Positions 38,975-50,934 of a stretch of 64,000 nucleotides of DNA are shown piece by piece (the stretch's first letter is position 1; each line of letters begins with the position of its first letter). Position numbers and translations under genes: made by a program. A model generated the notes under the pieces. The model was not told the DNA's origin and did no database searches. It saw only the letters and a list, made by a program, of their open reading frames with translations. The DNA comes from Heliocybe sulcata (Eukaryota > Basidiomycota > Agaricomycetes > Gloeophyllales > Gloeophyllaceae), in assembly GCA_004369045.1 (NCBI GenBank), contig ML213514.1:480596-544595 (forward strand), in the 5' to 3' direction.

Positions 38975-39897
38975 ATGCCGCAAATTAAATGCGGCGGGCC
39001 CAATATTTCTTCAAAAGACTTGCTACGAGTGAGACAGCAGTCCCTGTAATGGGCCTCTTCGCTTTGACCGGCTAAGACATAGATTCTCTGACAGTGTCAT
39101 CATCAGTGTCATCATTAATTGCTATGTCAGTAACAATGTGAAGCCATTGCAGAAATGCGCAAGGTGCAAGGTGAGTTGCTCACCGCCCTGCACGCTCGCC
39201 CAATCTTCACGACCTATATAGGCAATGGCATACTGCTCAAAGGAATGCCAGAAAGCGGACTGGAAGGTCAGTTATTCAGGGATGGTCTTTTAGCATGTTC
39301 ACCGATGACGTCTCCTTTTCTTTGAAGTCTCATAAGAGGAACTGTTTGAACAACGAGCTCTTGGCCGAGTCGCTCAAGCACCACTCTAATACTCCTCTGG
39401 GCATGCTCGAGTCTCTCGTACTCCCGGACGGTATTACTCGTTTCGAGCTGGACAAGCGTCTCGAAAAGTGGGTCAAGTTCCACCAACCGCTCCTGATGTG
39501 GGCTGCGATCGAGTCGCTCTCGCTCGGCAAAGATCTTTCTCGCAGCCGAAAACAGGTACTCTACATCAAACTGGAGGCTCGACATGATCACCATGAATCG
39601 GCGGGCAAGTACTTCCGAGCTGCCGATGCGTATCCGGTCAATGTCGAAGAGGCCATGACGTGGCCCGCGCCTTGGCCGGAATCTCTAGTCGCTCTGCGTG
39701 AACTTCAGGACGAAAGCGAGCGTATGAACAGAGGATCATGCGCCGCGGTCATGGTGGAATGTAAACCATTGGCAGTTCAAACAGTTCCGTTCGGCTCGCT
39801 CAAGAACCTGACAGACACCCAGTTGACGAAGAACTGGAAGGAAATGGTAACGGCCGAGATAGAGCCGGGAAATAGGCCCTATAAGACTCGGCGCTAA
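38975..39897 (+). CDS. MYND zinc-finger protein
   Basis: A small protein with a C-terminal unknown domain after a MYND-type finger, which usually binds proline-rich peptides. The core reads KCARCK, intron, AMAYCSKECQKADWK, intron (gtcagt..ttgaag), SHKRNC: the four later Cys pairs and the closing His-Cys of MYND. The first Cys pair is less clear: upstream in frame is INCYVSNNVKPLQ, with only one Cys. The last exon (about 39325-39897) encodes MLESLVLPDGITRFELDKRL and then helices without known domain, ending GNRPYKTRR. The ATG at 38975 (MPQIKCGGPNISSKDLL) is a plausible first exon but I could not make its phase fit, so the 5' end is uncertain. Confidence 0.65.
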
Positions 39898-40233
39898 ACC
39901 AGCTTGATGGGGCGCATGATGTGCCTCGTCCTGCTGATCTGTCCGTGTATGCGATACTAGCTGCATCGTGAATGCCTTGTCAATTTTTGTTTCCTCCGCA
40001 ACGCCTTCAACAGTGTTGCTATTGCATTGTGCCTGGTCTCCGGAAGGCTCAGATACCAATTCATGTGGGAAAGTGCCGTGCCGGTGCTATTATGAGATTA
40101 CTCCGCTTGGGATGGTTTGGTCGAGTACACCAGGTTGAAAGCTGTAAGCACAGGTGAGCGGCTCCCTCTCTCTCTCAAGCCCTCGTTTTACCTCTGTATA
40201 GCCGGGCGAAAGTGAGGACAGGGAAAGTCTGAA
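39898..40233. other. Intergenic, nothing recognised
   Basis: Short gap between the MYND and metallo-beta-lactamase-fold genes, with a small CT-rich run near 40165. Confidence 0.5.
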
Positions 40234-41267
40234 ATGGCCCCGAATCCATGCAGATCAGCATTTACCTGCACCGCGTTCTCCCTGAACACATTCTTGATCG
40301 TGGAGACCCACGACATTTATTCTGAACGCCCTTTCATCTATGCGATTCTTCGACCTGAAGCAAGCACCATGTTACTGATCGACACGGGGTGTGGCGGTGC
40401 CTCGACGCGACCTGACATCGAGATCAAGCGGCTCAAAGATTTCATCGAAATGGTGGACATCCCGGACAATGATAACAAGCCATTGAATGCGAACGGGCGC
40501 CTCGGCTATGTGGTCGCCCTGAGCCATTGTCATTATGATCATATATGTATGTTGTTGCCACACCTTGTCTTCACAGTGACTGACGAGCCCCGACATTGCG
40601 ATCTTTAGTGGGCGTTGAACCTTTCGCAAGCTCTGCCCAAGATTCTGGATCTGTAACAATCATCGCATCCTCTTACGATCCGTCCTTTATCTCTCCAACC
40701 TCATTGCCGGAACACTCCCTCTGCAACGCCTTGAATATCCGCCTTCCTCGCTATTCGCCAGTCCTGGTGCCTCACTTCCATCGAGTTACGGGCCATTCGT
40801 CCTCGGACGAGCCAAAGGATCTTGATATGACCGTTCTTCACACACCGGGCCATACTCCCGATTCGCTCGCTATATGGGACGCGAAAGAGCGTGTGCTCTA
40901 CGTTGGCGACACGCTCTATGAATCCGAACCCATAATTTTCCCCAAGGAGGGGTCCATCTTAGTCTGGCTGGACACGATGGACTTCCTCATCAACTTCGTT
41001 GCGAGTAAGGAGGAGGAAAGCTTCCAGGCGTCGGTCGTCGTTATCAGCTGCGGACACGCAACGGCGTTCAAGCCTGCCCTCCACGTTCTGCATGGAGCGA
41101 AGGCTTACATTCAGGATGTGGTCTCAGGCAAAGAGAAGGAACGAAAGCGACAGGAGAAGAGAGGAGAGACGACTGTCGAATATGGCAAAGTCGGGGACAG
41201 ATTTCGATTAGTTTGTCCAGAGCGCCTGCTCAAGGAAGCTGCTTCACAAGTATTGCATCCGAGGTAA
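40234..41267 (+). CDS. Metallo-beta-lactamase-fold hydrolase
   Basis: A zinc hydrolase of the MBL superfamily; glyoxalase II, lactonase or arylsulfatase-like roles are all possible. Exon 1 (40234-40546) reads LIDTGCGGASTRPD and VALSHCHYDHI, the HxHxDH zinc motif, split by a 60-bp intron (gtatgt..tttag) and rejoining as HILGVEPFA. Exon 2 shows TVLHTPGHTPDSLAIWD (metal His), VLYVGDTLYESEP (bridging Asp), and VVISCGHATAF (last His). Five family motifs are thus present. The start MAPNPCRSAFTCTAFSLNTF lacks a clear signal peptide. About 325 residues, normal size. The tail is rich in Lys, Arg and Glu. Confidence 0.88.
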
Positions 41268-41559
41268 TGGGTGACGTTGTACTGCCCTCCTAGCACTGAA
41301 CTGCAGATTCAATTGCGACTGTAGATACTTAGAAGAGAGCTCTTCGCCCGGTCCACGAGTCAACCATGCGAATGCCATTGGTTGTTGCTGATCGACCTCT
41401 TGATATACACGGTGCGCTCCTTTCCGCGCTAGACTTGCGGCCATGCATTGCCCCGACTGGCACACTTCTCGGAAGTGGCACTAGTGATCTCGATGTATCT
41501 GTCGCCTTCCATCTTGCCCAGTGCTAGAGGCATTGAGAAGGCGGGTCAACGCCAGCTTC

Positions 41560-43490
41560 TCACCGTTTATTGTCCGTAGAGTCGTGATCATCTGGCTCTC
41601 CTTGCTTCTTCGCCTTGCGCTCTTGTCCTGACGATGTTGCTTTCTGTTTCACGGGTTTTGCTTCGACGTCTTTCTCTGCCACGGTAGGCCGAGGCGCAGC
41701 TTTCTGATCTTGCCGCTTCCCGCCATCCTTCGATGGAGCTTTGTTATCACGAGACTCCTCTTTGCCCTTGCCCTTGCCAGCTTTGCCCTTCGCGCCCTGC
41801 TTGCGTTCTCTAGCGACCTTGTCCGCTCCTGCAGCCGCCTTAGCTACACCTGCAGCGGCCCTGTCCGGACCCTTAGCCACCTCGGTCATAGTCGCCACTA
41901 CTCCTTTCGTGGCAACCGCTGCATTGTCCCGGCCACCAGCTGTTTTGCTCGCCGCTGCAGCTTTCTCTGTATTTCTTTCTGAGTTGCTGTCCGTTACTGT
42001 CTTCTCTTCGTCTTTCTTCGCCACTCTCGGTTTACGTGCAGCGTCTTTGCCACCGGCAGGCTTCTCGACGACCTTGGGCTTCGACTGCTTCGTCGCTTGC
42101 TGGTGAGTGCCCTTGACGTCTTTGTGCAGGTGCTCCCGCGGAGAATCCTTTCCTTGGGAGTGGTCCCTGCCTTGATGGGAAGTCTCCTTTGAAGACCCGG
42201 GAGTAGAGGCCTTCCTCTCCCTCACCTTGGGGCTCGGCTTCCGTGGAGGGCCACCTCTGGAGGGTCATCAGTGTCCACAGGCGCCTGTGGCAGTGTCGGC
42301 CTCTCGCTGTTCTCCCATGGAGGTGGGGATAACGAAGGCCCTATACTGATAGACGGCGGCAGAAGATAGGTGGCCGTCGCATATGGCTGTGCTACGGGAA
42401 AAGTCGGTCCGGCATACAGGTAGGGTATCTGGGATTGTGCGCTGGGGTTGCTCCACGGAGGATCTGTCTGTGCTAAATGGAATGGGCCTGCATAGGGCGC
42501 TGCTAGGGGGTAACACGGCGATACACCCGGGACGTGAGCATTCCATGGAGAGCATTCTTGGGAAATTGTGTATGTGGGAGTGTGCAGCGCATTTCCGTAT
42601 ACGCTCGCAGGTCTCGGCGGCGGTCTGAAAGGTGTCAATGGCAGATTGTCGGCAGTTCTCTCTTTCTCGAGAACGGGATTGCTCGTTGTTCTCTGGGTAA
42701 TATTTATGTTTCATTTAGTAAACTTGCGACAGGGACTTCAGGTTCACACGCACTTTCCTGGGCCTCTTACCTGGTTCATCGGGCTTCTGCTGGGGCGAGG
42801 AATCGTCCTGGACTTGTATAATCGGAACCGTCTGAGGATTATTGGACGATCTGTTTGCTCTCATCTCCGTTAGAACGTCTGCAAGCTTCTGGTTCAGGTC
42901 CTTTAATAATCCTGTCTGTTCATCTTGGGTTATACCCGATGACACGGTTTCTTCTAGCTATCAGAGTATCGCTTGAGATGGGTCGGATCAGCAACTCGGA
43001 CTACTCAGACATACCCTATGAACTTCTAGCAGGACGGTCAGTCGCGTCCGCACCTCCTTGATAGCTCTTTTCAGCTTCTCTCCTTGGAAGCGCAGGATGA
43101 TCTGCACGCTGGCGCCTCGGCGCTCTTTCCATTGCAGAATTTGACGGCACTTCAATAAGAGCGGCTCTACTTCACTACGTGGCGGAGTCCTCGTTAGAGT
43201 GACATAAGCGACTACCTGATGAACTGCACTTACTCCTGCAATTCCGCCAGCCGCTGGCGTAATTCCGGTCTGGCTGCCCCGGTCTCGCATCTCTGGATGA
43301 GAGTATCAATCCTATCCCATAGTTCGACGACCTCCCGACACAGCTCTTGTGCGTCCGCGAAATCTACATCGACCTAGGCGATCCTAGTCAGCACATGCAA
43401 TTCGTCGCTATCGGGAGCGCGGACATTATCAACTGCATTTTTGCCCTGGATGATCAGAGAGATTGCACTGCTCAGGATACCGAAGTCCAT
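41560..43490 (-). CDS. Helical N-terminal domain protein with long basic disordered tail
   Basis: No family was firmly recognised. Exons from 43490 read MDFGILSSAISLIIQGKNAV, then VDVDFADAQELCREVVELWD, RQRLAELQE, EPLLLKCRQILQWKERRGAS, EKLKRAIKEVRTRLTVLLEV and LLKDLNQKLADVLTEM: regularly spaced amphipathic helices of about 190 residues, resembling the four-helix N-terminal domains (MLKL/HeLo-like) of fungal signalling proteins. Splicing (gtgcgt..acccag) then joins RTTSNPVLEKERTADNLPL to a Pro/Tyr-rich stretch, and the last 220 residues are almost only Lys, Ala, Gly, Glu, Asp and Ser, ending DDHDSTDNKR. A frame change near 42270 needs one more small intron. Membrane or nucleic-acid contact through the basic tail is inference. 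Confidence 0.6.
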
Positions 43491-45705
43491 CGCGCTGTGG
43501 ACGGGTGAGATGGGAGGTGCTATCTGAATCGGCGGTGGTATCCGCTTTGTGAAGAGTGCTATGCAGAGAGCAAACGCCTGATCACAGCCTCAGCGCTTCG
43601 GTGCTCGGACTCTGTACCGCAATCAGGCGAAGGGCGTACTCTGTCAAGGACACGGGAGTCACAGGATGTCTGGTTCTCAGAGATAGCGCCAATCTCGGAC
43701 AACCTCAGCGCCTAGCGCCCTCTGAGTCCTCGGGGTGTGCTTAGACGCTGGGCGGGCATGCGCGGCAGAATTTGCGTGGATCGATGGCTCGGAGAAGGTG
43801 CCAGCGCGTCCCGTAGTAACAAAAACAATGAAATCTCATTGAAAATGACGAGAGCAGGGTCGAGAACAATCTTAAGACGTCGCATAAGACTGGGGAGATT
43901 GTATGAAGGCAGGGTATACACAGTCTGCCAAAGAGCGCACCAGTCCCGAGTCCTTCATAAAATCAGAATACTTTTGAAATCAGTTGACCAGTGGGGCATA
44001 AAGTGGGTGACTGGCCAATAGATTCGAAGAGCCGGGCAGCATCATTGCTGGGCCGAGTATCGGGGCCAGCGGAGACATGGCTCGAGCCTGACCGGAGTTG
44101 TCCTGGAAACGAATCTCATGAATGGTCCCCGTATCACGCTGATGCCGGAGGTGACTTGCACTTGCCTTACCAGTCCCGTCCAGACTCTTCCTTGAGCTCT
44201 GTTCGTCTTCAGAGAATCCCTGCGCAGGCAAGAGTATGGTGGACAATTCCAGGGGTGAACAGGTAGGGACGGCATACGATCCCCAGGAGCTTCCTCGTCT
44301 GCGGCCCTGAGGTCCATGAGATCAGGATGGTCGATAGAGTGAGGCGGAGAGGCGGAGAATCCTTGTCCCGCATCACCCTCTCGAAAGAACCTCTACTAGC
44401 AGATCCTTGACGGGCAGTCGTCAGAGCCAAGCCCTCTACCTTTGATGATGGAAAAAAATATCCTTGAACCGCTCTAGAAATGGGATTAAATACAGAGTGC
44501 ATTCGCTCCCCGACGATCCAGTCCAGTTGGACCCTTGCGATTTTGCATTGATAAGAGGATATATGCATGCGGCGTCGTATCACGAGATCATTACAAAGGA
44601 TGTCGCCGTATGGTGACAAATATGGAGTATGAGACTCCACTTCGGGGTTAACGTTCAGGATACATCCGCGTCAAAGCAAGTGCGTTGTCTCCATGGGTTA
44701 GGTTTATAGAGAAGGATCAGGTAGTCGTAGGCTGCAAGAGATGTTGCAATTACACTGTAGAACATGCTCGTGGTATAGCTACCTAGCGAGAGGTCCGGTA
44801 TGTCCGGTCGCGTGACAGGATGATAAGACCCGAAGCTTGAGTTATAGAAGGTTCGATGCTAGTGAGAGCCTGTTGACCGATGGCTTACGCCCAGAGGAGC
44901 AGATCTGGCTTTGGATAGGGTGTAAACTGCATCTTCATGACTTCGACTCCATTTCGAGCAGTGAATCCCAGGTTTGCAGCCGACGTTCAGCATCTCCAGA
45001 ATGAAGGTTCCGAGGGTATCTGTGTCCCTATTAGTTCATCGCAAGGAATCCAGTATCCGAGGAGATGACTGTCATGTTGCCTCCGATAAGCACGAACGAT
45101 GAGGGCTTCTGTTTCGAGCGCGGACCTTCCCAGTAACGTCCTATCCTTGCCGGCATAGTTTATTCCCTCGAAATCGATCGCAGCGACGAGATACATGAAG
45201 TGACCAGTATCAGAGAAGTCGAGAGCCTGAAAACTGCGTTCCTCATGCTATTGACAAGCACGCGGACAGTGCGGCGAAGGTTACAGCGGGTCCATTTGAG
45301 ATGGCCCATATCAGCGACGGTCACTTTATGCCATGGTGGAGAGCAGAACAAATCCGAGCATACTGCTGCCCAATCGGCTGTGTGACGACGTGACCCCCTT
45401 CGGTCACAGAATAGGGTCGGGACGGAATGCCCGCCTTGGTACCTCAAGCACCTTTTGTTTCACGAAATACAAGATCTTGTTGCCGAATGCTGTCCAGAGT
45501 CTGCTTGAAGCCGGCCCCGCCGTCACCTCGTCTCCAAGGTCCTCGCCGTTTTCTATCTGACACTGCTTCCTCTTCCTTCCAAGTTGTGCGATAGCTCTAA
45601 CGGGTTTCTACCCTCCTATACGTCTGCGAGCGCTACTTAAACCCGCAGGACTGCACAAATAACCTCCATTGACCCTCACATTCGTTTTCACTACCTTCGT
45701 TCAAG
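43491..45705. other. 2.2-kb region without a recognised gene
   Basis: Minus-strand frames at 44987-45196 (LVAAIDFEGINYAGKDRTLL, then ALIVRAYRRQHDSHLLGYW), 43980-44246 and 44209-44640 have some protein-like composition but do not join into a recognisable product. They could be pieces of an unrecognised multi-exon gene or a decayed one. The last few hundred bases must hold the promoter of the AA14 gene. Confidence 0.45.
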
Positions 45706-47475
45706 ATGTCTCGTGGCGTTTCATTCTCTCTTTTCTTCGTTTCTTTAGCTGGTCTAGCTGCTGGTCATGCTGGTACGTCCAGTTCATCTACCTGCGCGAC
45801 CTATACTTACCCGAGTCGTCTAGCTATATGGCACCCCTCTATGTGGGGTTTCAATGTTACTCAGCAATCCTACGCTTACGACAACCGCCCCGTGACCCCT
45901 CTCATGGCCATGTCGTTTGAGCAATGGTGGTTCCACGGCCATCTTGACCATCCGCCTCATCCGGAGGACGTGTACCAATTACCTGCTGGTAAACCTGCGA
46001 CCTTTGAAGTGGCCTGCAGCAAGTCCGCTACTTCTTACTTTGCTTCCTCCGGTGGCGGAAACGTTCAGAGTGGTAACGATCCGTGCCCGGGGGGTCCACC
46101 ATCCGCATATCATACGACCGGGATCGACGACGTGAAAGGGTACATTCCCTACTTCCTCTCACTCCATTATACTTGTCCCTCTTATTCGTCTGTTTCAGCT
46201 GCTCCCTGGCCATCGCTTACAAAAGCGACGTCTCTCAGGTTCAACCGGAGGACTTCACTGTATTCAGCGTAAACCATACTTGTGTTTGGAACAGGTTCAC
46301 AGACTTCCAAGTTCCTGAGCGTATGCCTTCTTGCCCTCCAGGCGGCTGTATCTGTGCATTCTTCTGGATCCACTCTGTGAGTCTTTTACCCGTAGCGTCA
46401 GGCGCCGCATGGGACTGGCACTGAATGCAAATACAGGCTGACAGTGGCTCAGAGCAAAGTAAGTCAGAAAAATAGCTCGAGTTTGTGTATCAAATCATCG
46501 ATCATGTTTCTTGAAAAGACTACATGAACGGATTCCAGTGCAACGTGACTGGGTCGACGTCTAACATCGCACTTGCCACACCCAAGCTTGCGCGGCGATG
46601 TGGCGCTGACCCGGCGAATGGCAGGCACGAAGCGTCTACTGGAAACTGTACCTACGGCGCAAAGCAGCCTTTCTACTGGTTCCAGAAGGAGAAGAACAAT
46701 GTCCGTGTTCCTTTCCTCGTTCCACCCAACTCAATATTCCTACTGACTCGCCTTTTTCTTACAGATGTTCGAGGGAACATACTCCCCGCCCTTCTATAAC
46801 GACCTGTACAACTTCAAGGACGGTGCGCAAGACGATATCTTCCAGGATTCCTACGTCTCCATGCCACCGCCCAGCCCGAACGCGGCTCTGCCCGTCCTGA
46901 ACGCGAACGTCGGCCGCACCAATCCTAGCGTGACCACGTCTGGAGCGAGCTCTGCACCGAGTGCGACTGCGACGGCTACATCCAGCAAGGTGAGCTCAGT
47001 GATCTCGACTGCCGGCTCGGGATCTTCATCACCATCACCAATTATTCCCGCATCCGCATCGGTGTCCCTCCCAACCACTTCTACGTCCATATCATCGCAT
47101 ACAACCATTTCCGCATCTGCATCTGTTCCGGCTTTCTCATCGCCATTCACTACCATACACCTCAACCCCACATCGTCCTCATCTGCTGAACGCATCACCC
47201 TCTCCCTGTCATCCGCATCCGCATCTGCATCACAAATTGCCCCGCCGAATCAGCTCGCGCAGTCCGGGTCGACGGCGAGTCCTCCCGCTCCGAGCAGTTC
47301 CAGAGTATGGTATGTACCCTCTCCCAGAGCATCGCTGTAGTACCCATTCTCATCCATTTTTATAGCAAATCCCGTCCTGGCGGAAAGCTCAGGAAGCGCT
47401 CAAACTCCCGCTTCCTCACGTCCCACGCTCGGCATGGCAGGCTCACCAAGAGGGATCTGTGGGTCCCGTTCTCTT
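45706..47475 (+). CDS. AA14-type lytic polysaccharide monooxygenase
   Basis: A secreted copper enzyme that oxidatively cleaves recalcitrant xylan on cellulose, as shown for AA14 members of polypore fungi. The signal peptide [20 protein letters not shown] is followed, after removing a 57-bp intron (gtacgt..gtctag), by [13 protein letters not shown], so the mature N-terminal His of the copper brace is present. Other blocks: [20 protein letters not shown] (second His region), [93 protein letters not shown]. After the catalytic domain comes a Ser/Thr/Ala-rich region of about 150 residues and a basic end joined by a last intron: [17 protein letters not shown], then [14 protein letters not shown]. 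Six or so introns. Looks intact. Confidence 0.92.
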
Positions 47476-47803
47476 GATTGCTAAGCCGATCATCACCATA
47501 TACCCTGCTCTCCGGCATACCCTGGACGTCTGGCACGAGTGGATGCCGTCGTAAATATGTTGTATTTTTATGTCTTGCAGCATTTGGTCCTGCTTCTTTT
47601 CTTGGGTCCGTGTGGCGTCTGGCAAGACCAGGCGGGAAAGGTTCGAATACATGTACTGCTTTATACATGTACTGCTTTAGGTCCAAGAGACGTGAATGCA
47701 ATTGTCTTATACCCATACTTCGTTGTCTTAATTCGAAAGCAGTCATTAACATTCGCGGAACGATCCGAGACATACGAGCGCGAAATCAATAGACCGGACC
47801 GCC

Positions 47804-49051
47804 ATGTCTTTCTTCAGCAGGAACAAGTGGAACCCTGCCAGCAAAGTATGTCCCGTGTCTTCTAGCTGCCATGCATATTCAATTTTAAGGCAGACTTGAT
47901 AGCACTGCTACGTGACGGGAGGGAGTGCCGGCCTTGGTTTGTCCTTGGCTGTCCTCCTGGCTTCGCATGGCGCGCACGTCTCCATCGTTGCTCGCGACAC
48001 CAGCAAGCTCGACGACGCCCTCAATAAGCTCGAGGTATGCCGTCTGATCTCCTACTGCACTCGACATCATGAGCTAACTCTGCTTTCGGTATTACTATCA
48101 GAAAGCACGCGTCTCCGAAGACCAAATCTTCCGCTCGCACTCGTTCTCGATTGGCACGGCCGAAGGAGCCAATGCCGCGCTCAAGGCTGTCACGGATGAG
48201 CATGGGGGCCTGACACCAGACGCAGTCTTCATGTGCGCAGGCAAAAGCACGCCCAAGTTCTTCGTCGAGATGTCGGAACAGGACCTCACGGAGGGCATGA
48301 CGGACGGGTACTGGGTGCAAGCATGGACCGCGTGGGCAGTTACGAGGAAGACGGTGGAGCAGCAGCGCAAGGGCAAGCTCTGCTTTGTGTCGTCGACGGT
48401 TGGGTACATGTCTTTCGTGGGCTACGCGTCCTACTCTCCTGGAAAACATGCGCTTCGAGGTACGCTCGGACACGTGTTGTCCTTTTGCGCGCGGCTTACT
48501 GGTTTCCAGGTCTCGCGGATACACTGCGGTCCGAGCTTATACTGTACGACATCGATGTCCACATTTTCTTCCCTACGACTATGTTCACGCCGGGTTACGA
48601 GGAGGAAAACAAGACGAAGCCGAAGATCACTCTCAAGATCGAGGAGGCCGACTCGGGCCTTCAGCCAGAGCAGGCTGCCGCAGGTCTTCTGAAAGGTTAG
48701 TTCCGCGACGCATTGTCCAATGTTAGTGCTGATCCATTTATTACCCCGCCCCGCCAGGTATTCAGAACGGTCACACCCATATCACGGCTGATTTGATTAC
48801 GGACCTGTTTCGCTCGTCCACGCGAGGATCCGCACCGGGTCACAACTTCTTCTATGATTCCCTACTGAATGGTATTGCAATGGTGTGTATACTGCTCGCC
48901 AGCTCGCTTTCCTCGTAGCATGCTCACGTTCCTGAAGGTTGCTGTTCCATTCTGGCGGTCCAGTGTGGACTCCTTGGTCCGGAAACATCGTCCCGAGCAC
49001 GAGCAACATCTAAGGGAACGAGGATTTCCAATCCAAGATCCCTCTAAGTAG
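47804..49051 (+). CDS. TSC10: 3-ketodihydrosphingosine (3-ketosphinganine) reductase
   Basis: Reduces 3-ketosphinganine to dihydrosphingosine with NADPH, the second step of sphingolipid synthesis, at the ER. Exon 1 gives MSFFSRNKWNPASK; after gtatgt..gatag comes HCYVTGGSAGLGLSLAVLLA (TGGxxGxG), then VSIVARDTSKLDDALNKLE, DAVFMCAGKSTPKFF, GKLCFVSSTVGYMSFVGYAS (catalytic Ser) and YSPGKHALR (YxxxK). VHIFFPTTMFTPGYEEENKT and HITADLITDLFR match the family's C-terminal part. A C-terminal hydrophobic segment spans the last intron, ending VAVPFWRSSVDSLVRKHRPE and a Lys at the end (PIQDPSK). Five introns. All catalytic residues are seen. Confidence 0.9.
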
Positions 49052-49226
49052 CCCCGCAGTTCAGACCAATTACTTCTGTATCTTATACCTCCGTTAATAT
49101 TGCTTTTAGCATCTACGCCATGTACGTGCGTCTATCTACTTGTCGAACACATTCCTCTTGATCAATGTTTGTGCGCGATTTTGAGATGGCATCACTTCCA
49201 TGAAGCTAGGTGAGAGGCATGGAGAG

Positions 49227-50139
49227 TTAGGGCATGCCTACAACAGGGAAAAAGGAAACAGGCACGTACTCTGCAAACACAAATCCGAGGGCATCTGGGT
49301 GGATTTCCGGATAGCTCTCGCTAATCGCTTTCAGGAGAGCATCGTATACGACCTGCATCCGAGCTCAACATCACGAATCCATGTCATAAAACAGGGAGGC
49401 GTACAGCGTATCCATTCGCATTGAGGTGCAGCCCGTCGCTGAAATACCTCGGTAATCCCTCCTCACCCTTCCCGCAAGCTTCCCATATACCCGTCCAGGC
49501 ATCTACCACAGGAACGCCCTCCTTCCTTCCGACCTCCTTGGTCGCCTCCGCATACCGATGGGCCGAATCCAACGAGCGGCCCTGTGGCTCCTCTCCTTGG
49601 CCCGCGAGAACCTCGTTCCACTGCTTGATAGCGATGGGTGGAGGTGTGATCAGGACTACACGCGTGGCTGGAGAATAGTAGGGCGAGTCCGGCGACTTGA
49701 CGAAGTTGACGAGCTTGGACAGGTTAGCGGCGTATGCGTCGATGGGGACGTATTGTGGCTCAGGGGGGATACAGGCATCGTTGGCGCCGAACCAGATGGT
49801 GAGCAACTGGACTTTCGGAAGCCGCGCTTGGTCTTGAGACTTGGCGAAGAACTGTGCACGGGTGTTATTTGGTCAGTCACAAGCGCGGACGGATGTGAAG
49901 AGGCTACGGACCTGCTCGAACACCGGAATAACCCACTCTGTGTTGTATCCCGAGAATCCACGATTGATCACGTCGAACTTGCGGACATAGGTCTCTGTGC
50001 TGGGTCAGCATACTGTGGCAGTAACCCGAATGAAGGGGCTCGCACGTGCTAGACGCTGAGCGAGTCCGTGTGGCTCCCAGCCAAATTCCGTGATCGAGTC
50101 TCCGAGGAGGACAACGACGTCCTGCACGTTGGCGTTCAT
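49227..50139 (-). CDS. IAH1: SGNH esterase, IAH1-like, copy A
   Basis: A serine esterase of the isoamyl acetate-hydrolysing type. Start at 50139: MNANVQDVVVLLGDSITEFG carries the GDS nucleophile block. Spliced exons then read TYVRKFDVINRGFSGYNTEW, LLTIWFGANDACIPPEPQYV (GxND), VVLITPPPIAIKQWNEVLAG and YFSDGLHLNANGY (catalytic Asp and His), ending with SESYPEIHPDALGFVFAEY and a short extension to a TAA at 49227-49229. At least three introns. It is a tandem paralogue of the gene at 50935-51806, with the same exon layout. It ends convergently with TSC10, about 175 bp away. Confidence 0.88.
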
Positions 50140-50934
50140 GGCGCTTCTGCCGACGCGAGAGTAGTCTGTGAAGCTTGTGAAGGCGGGCCCACCTCGGGCT
50201 TTAGGCCTTCAGGCCTCAGGCTGCGTATATATATTACCTGATTATGTAGTGAGAGCCGCCATGGCATATGGGAGCTTATACAAATGGATGAGATGGATTA
50301 TTCAGCTTCAGATCAGGAGCCGCCCACTCTTCGTGAAGTTGGCACCCCCGAATGTAACCGTTATCTTATGTGCTGATGACTGTGGTTCTTCGCCTTCAAG
50401 CTTATTCCATCCTCCAAATGAAAAGGAACGGTGGCTGGGATAGCTTGCTCTACAGTCAGATGTTTATGAAACAGGTATTTTAAGCGCATCCTGTATAAGC
50501 TAATAACGGGACATGTCAGCTTCAGCGGGCATACCTTTGTTTGGCTCTGCGCCCGTGCGCCGACATTAGAAGTCCAAGAACCTAGAGAGGCCTGTTTTGT
50601 CATACGGCACTTTGAGAGAGAAGCCAGGGATTTGCAGCCGGAAGCACGCCAACAGATTCCGGTGCCCGACGACATCCTATGTGTGCGCAGATGACCCGAG
50701 CGAAGGAAGCGCGATCTGAGACCTGAGGACCAATGCCTCGCAGGACTTATCGTGGATTGAGCCAAATACCTGTATCTATATTCCTACCTCATTGTAACCT
50801 TCTATACTCTATATTCGCCGGTGAAAATATCTCTCCTCGTCAGAGCCTTCAGCGGATCCGGGGAGTTGGCTACTTCGCCCCAGCTAGGCATTCATTTCAG
50901 AAGATTTATGGTGCAGACATAAAATGGATGCGTA
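50140..50934. other. Promoter and spacer between the two esterase copies
   Basis: No gene recognised. A TATATATA-like run on the minus strand lies at about 50225-50236, 86-97 bp upstream of the copy A start, and TTCAGGCCTCAGG is at 50208-50220, a 13-mer also found upstream of copy B. Confidence 0.55.
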
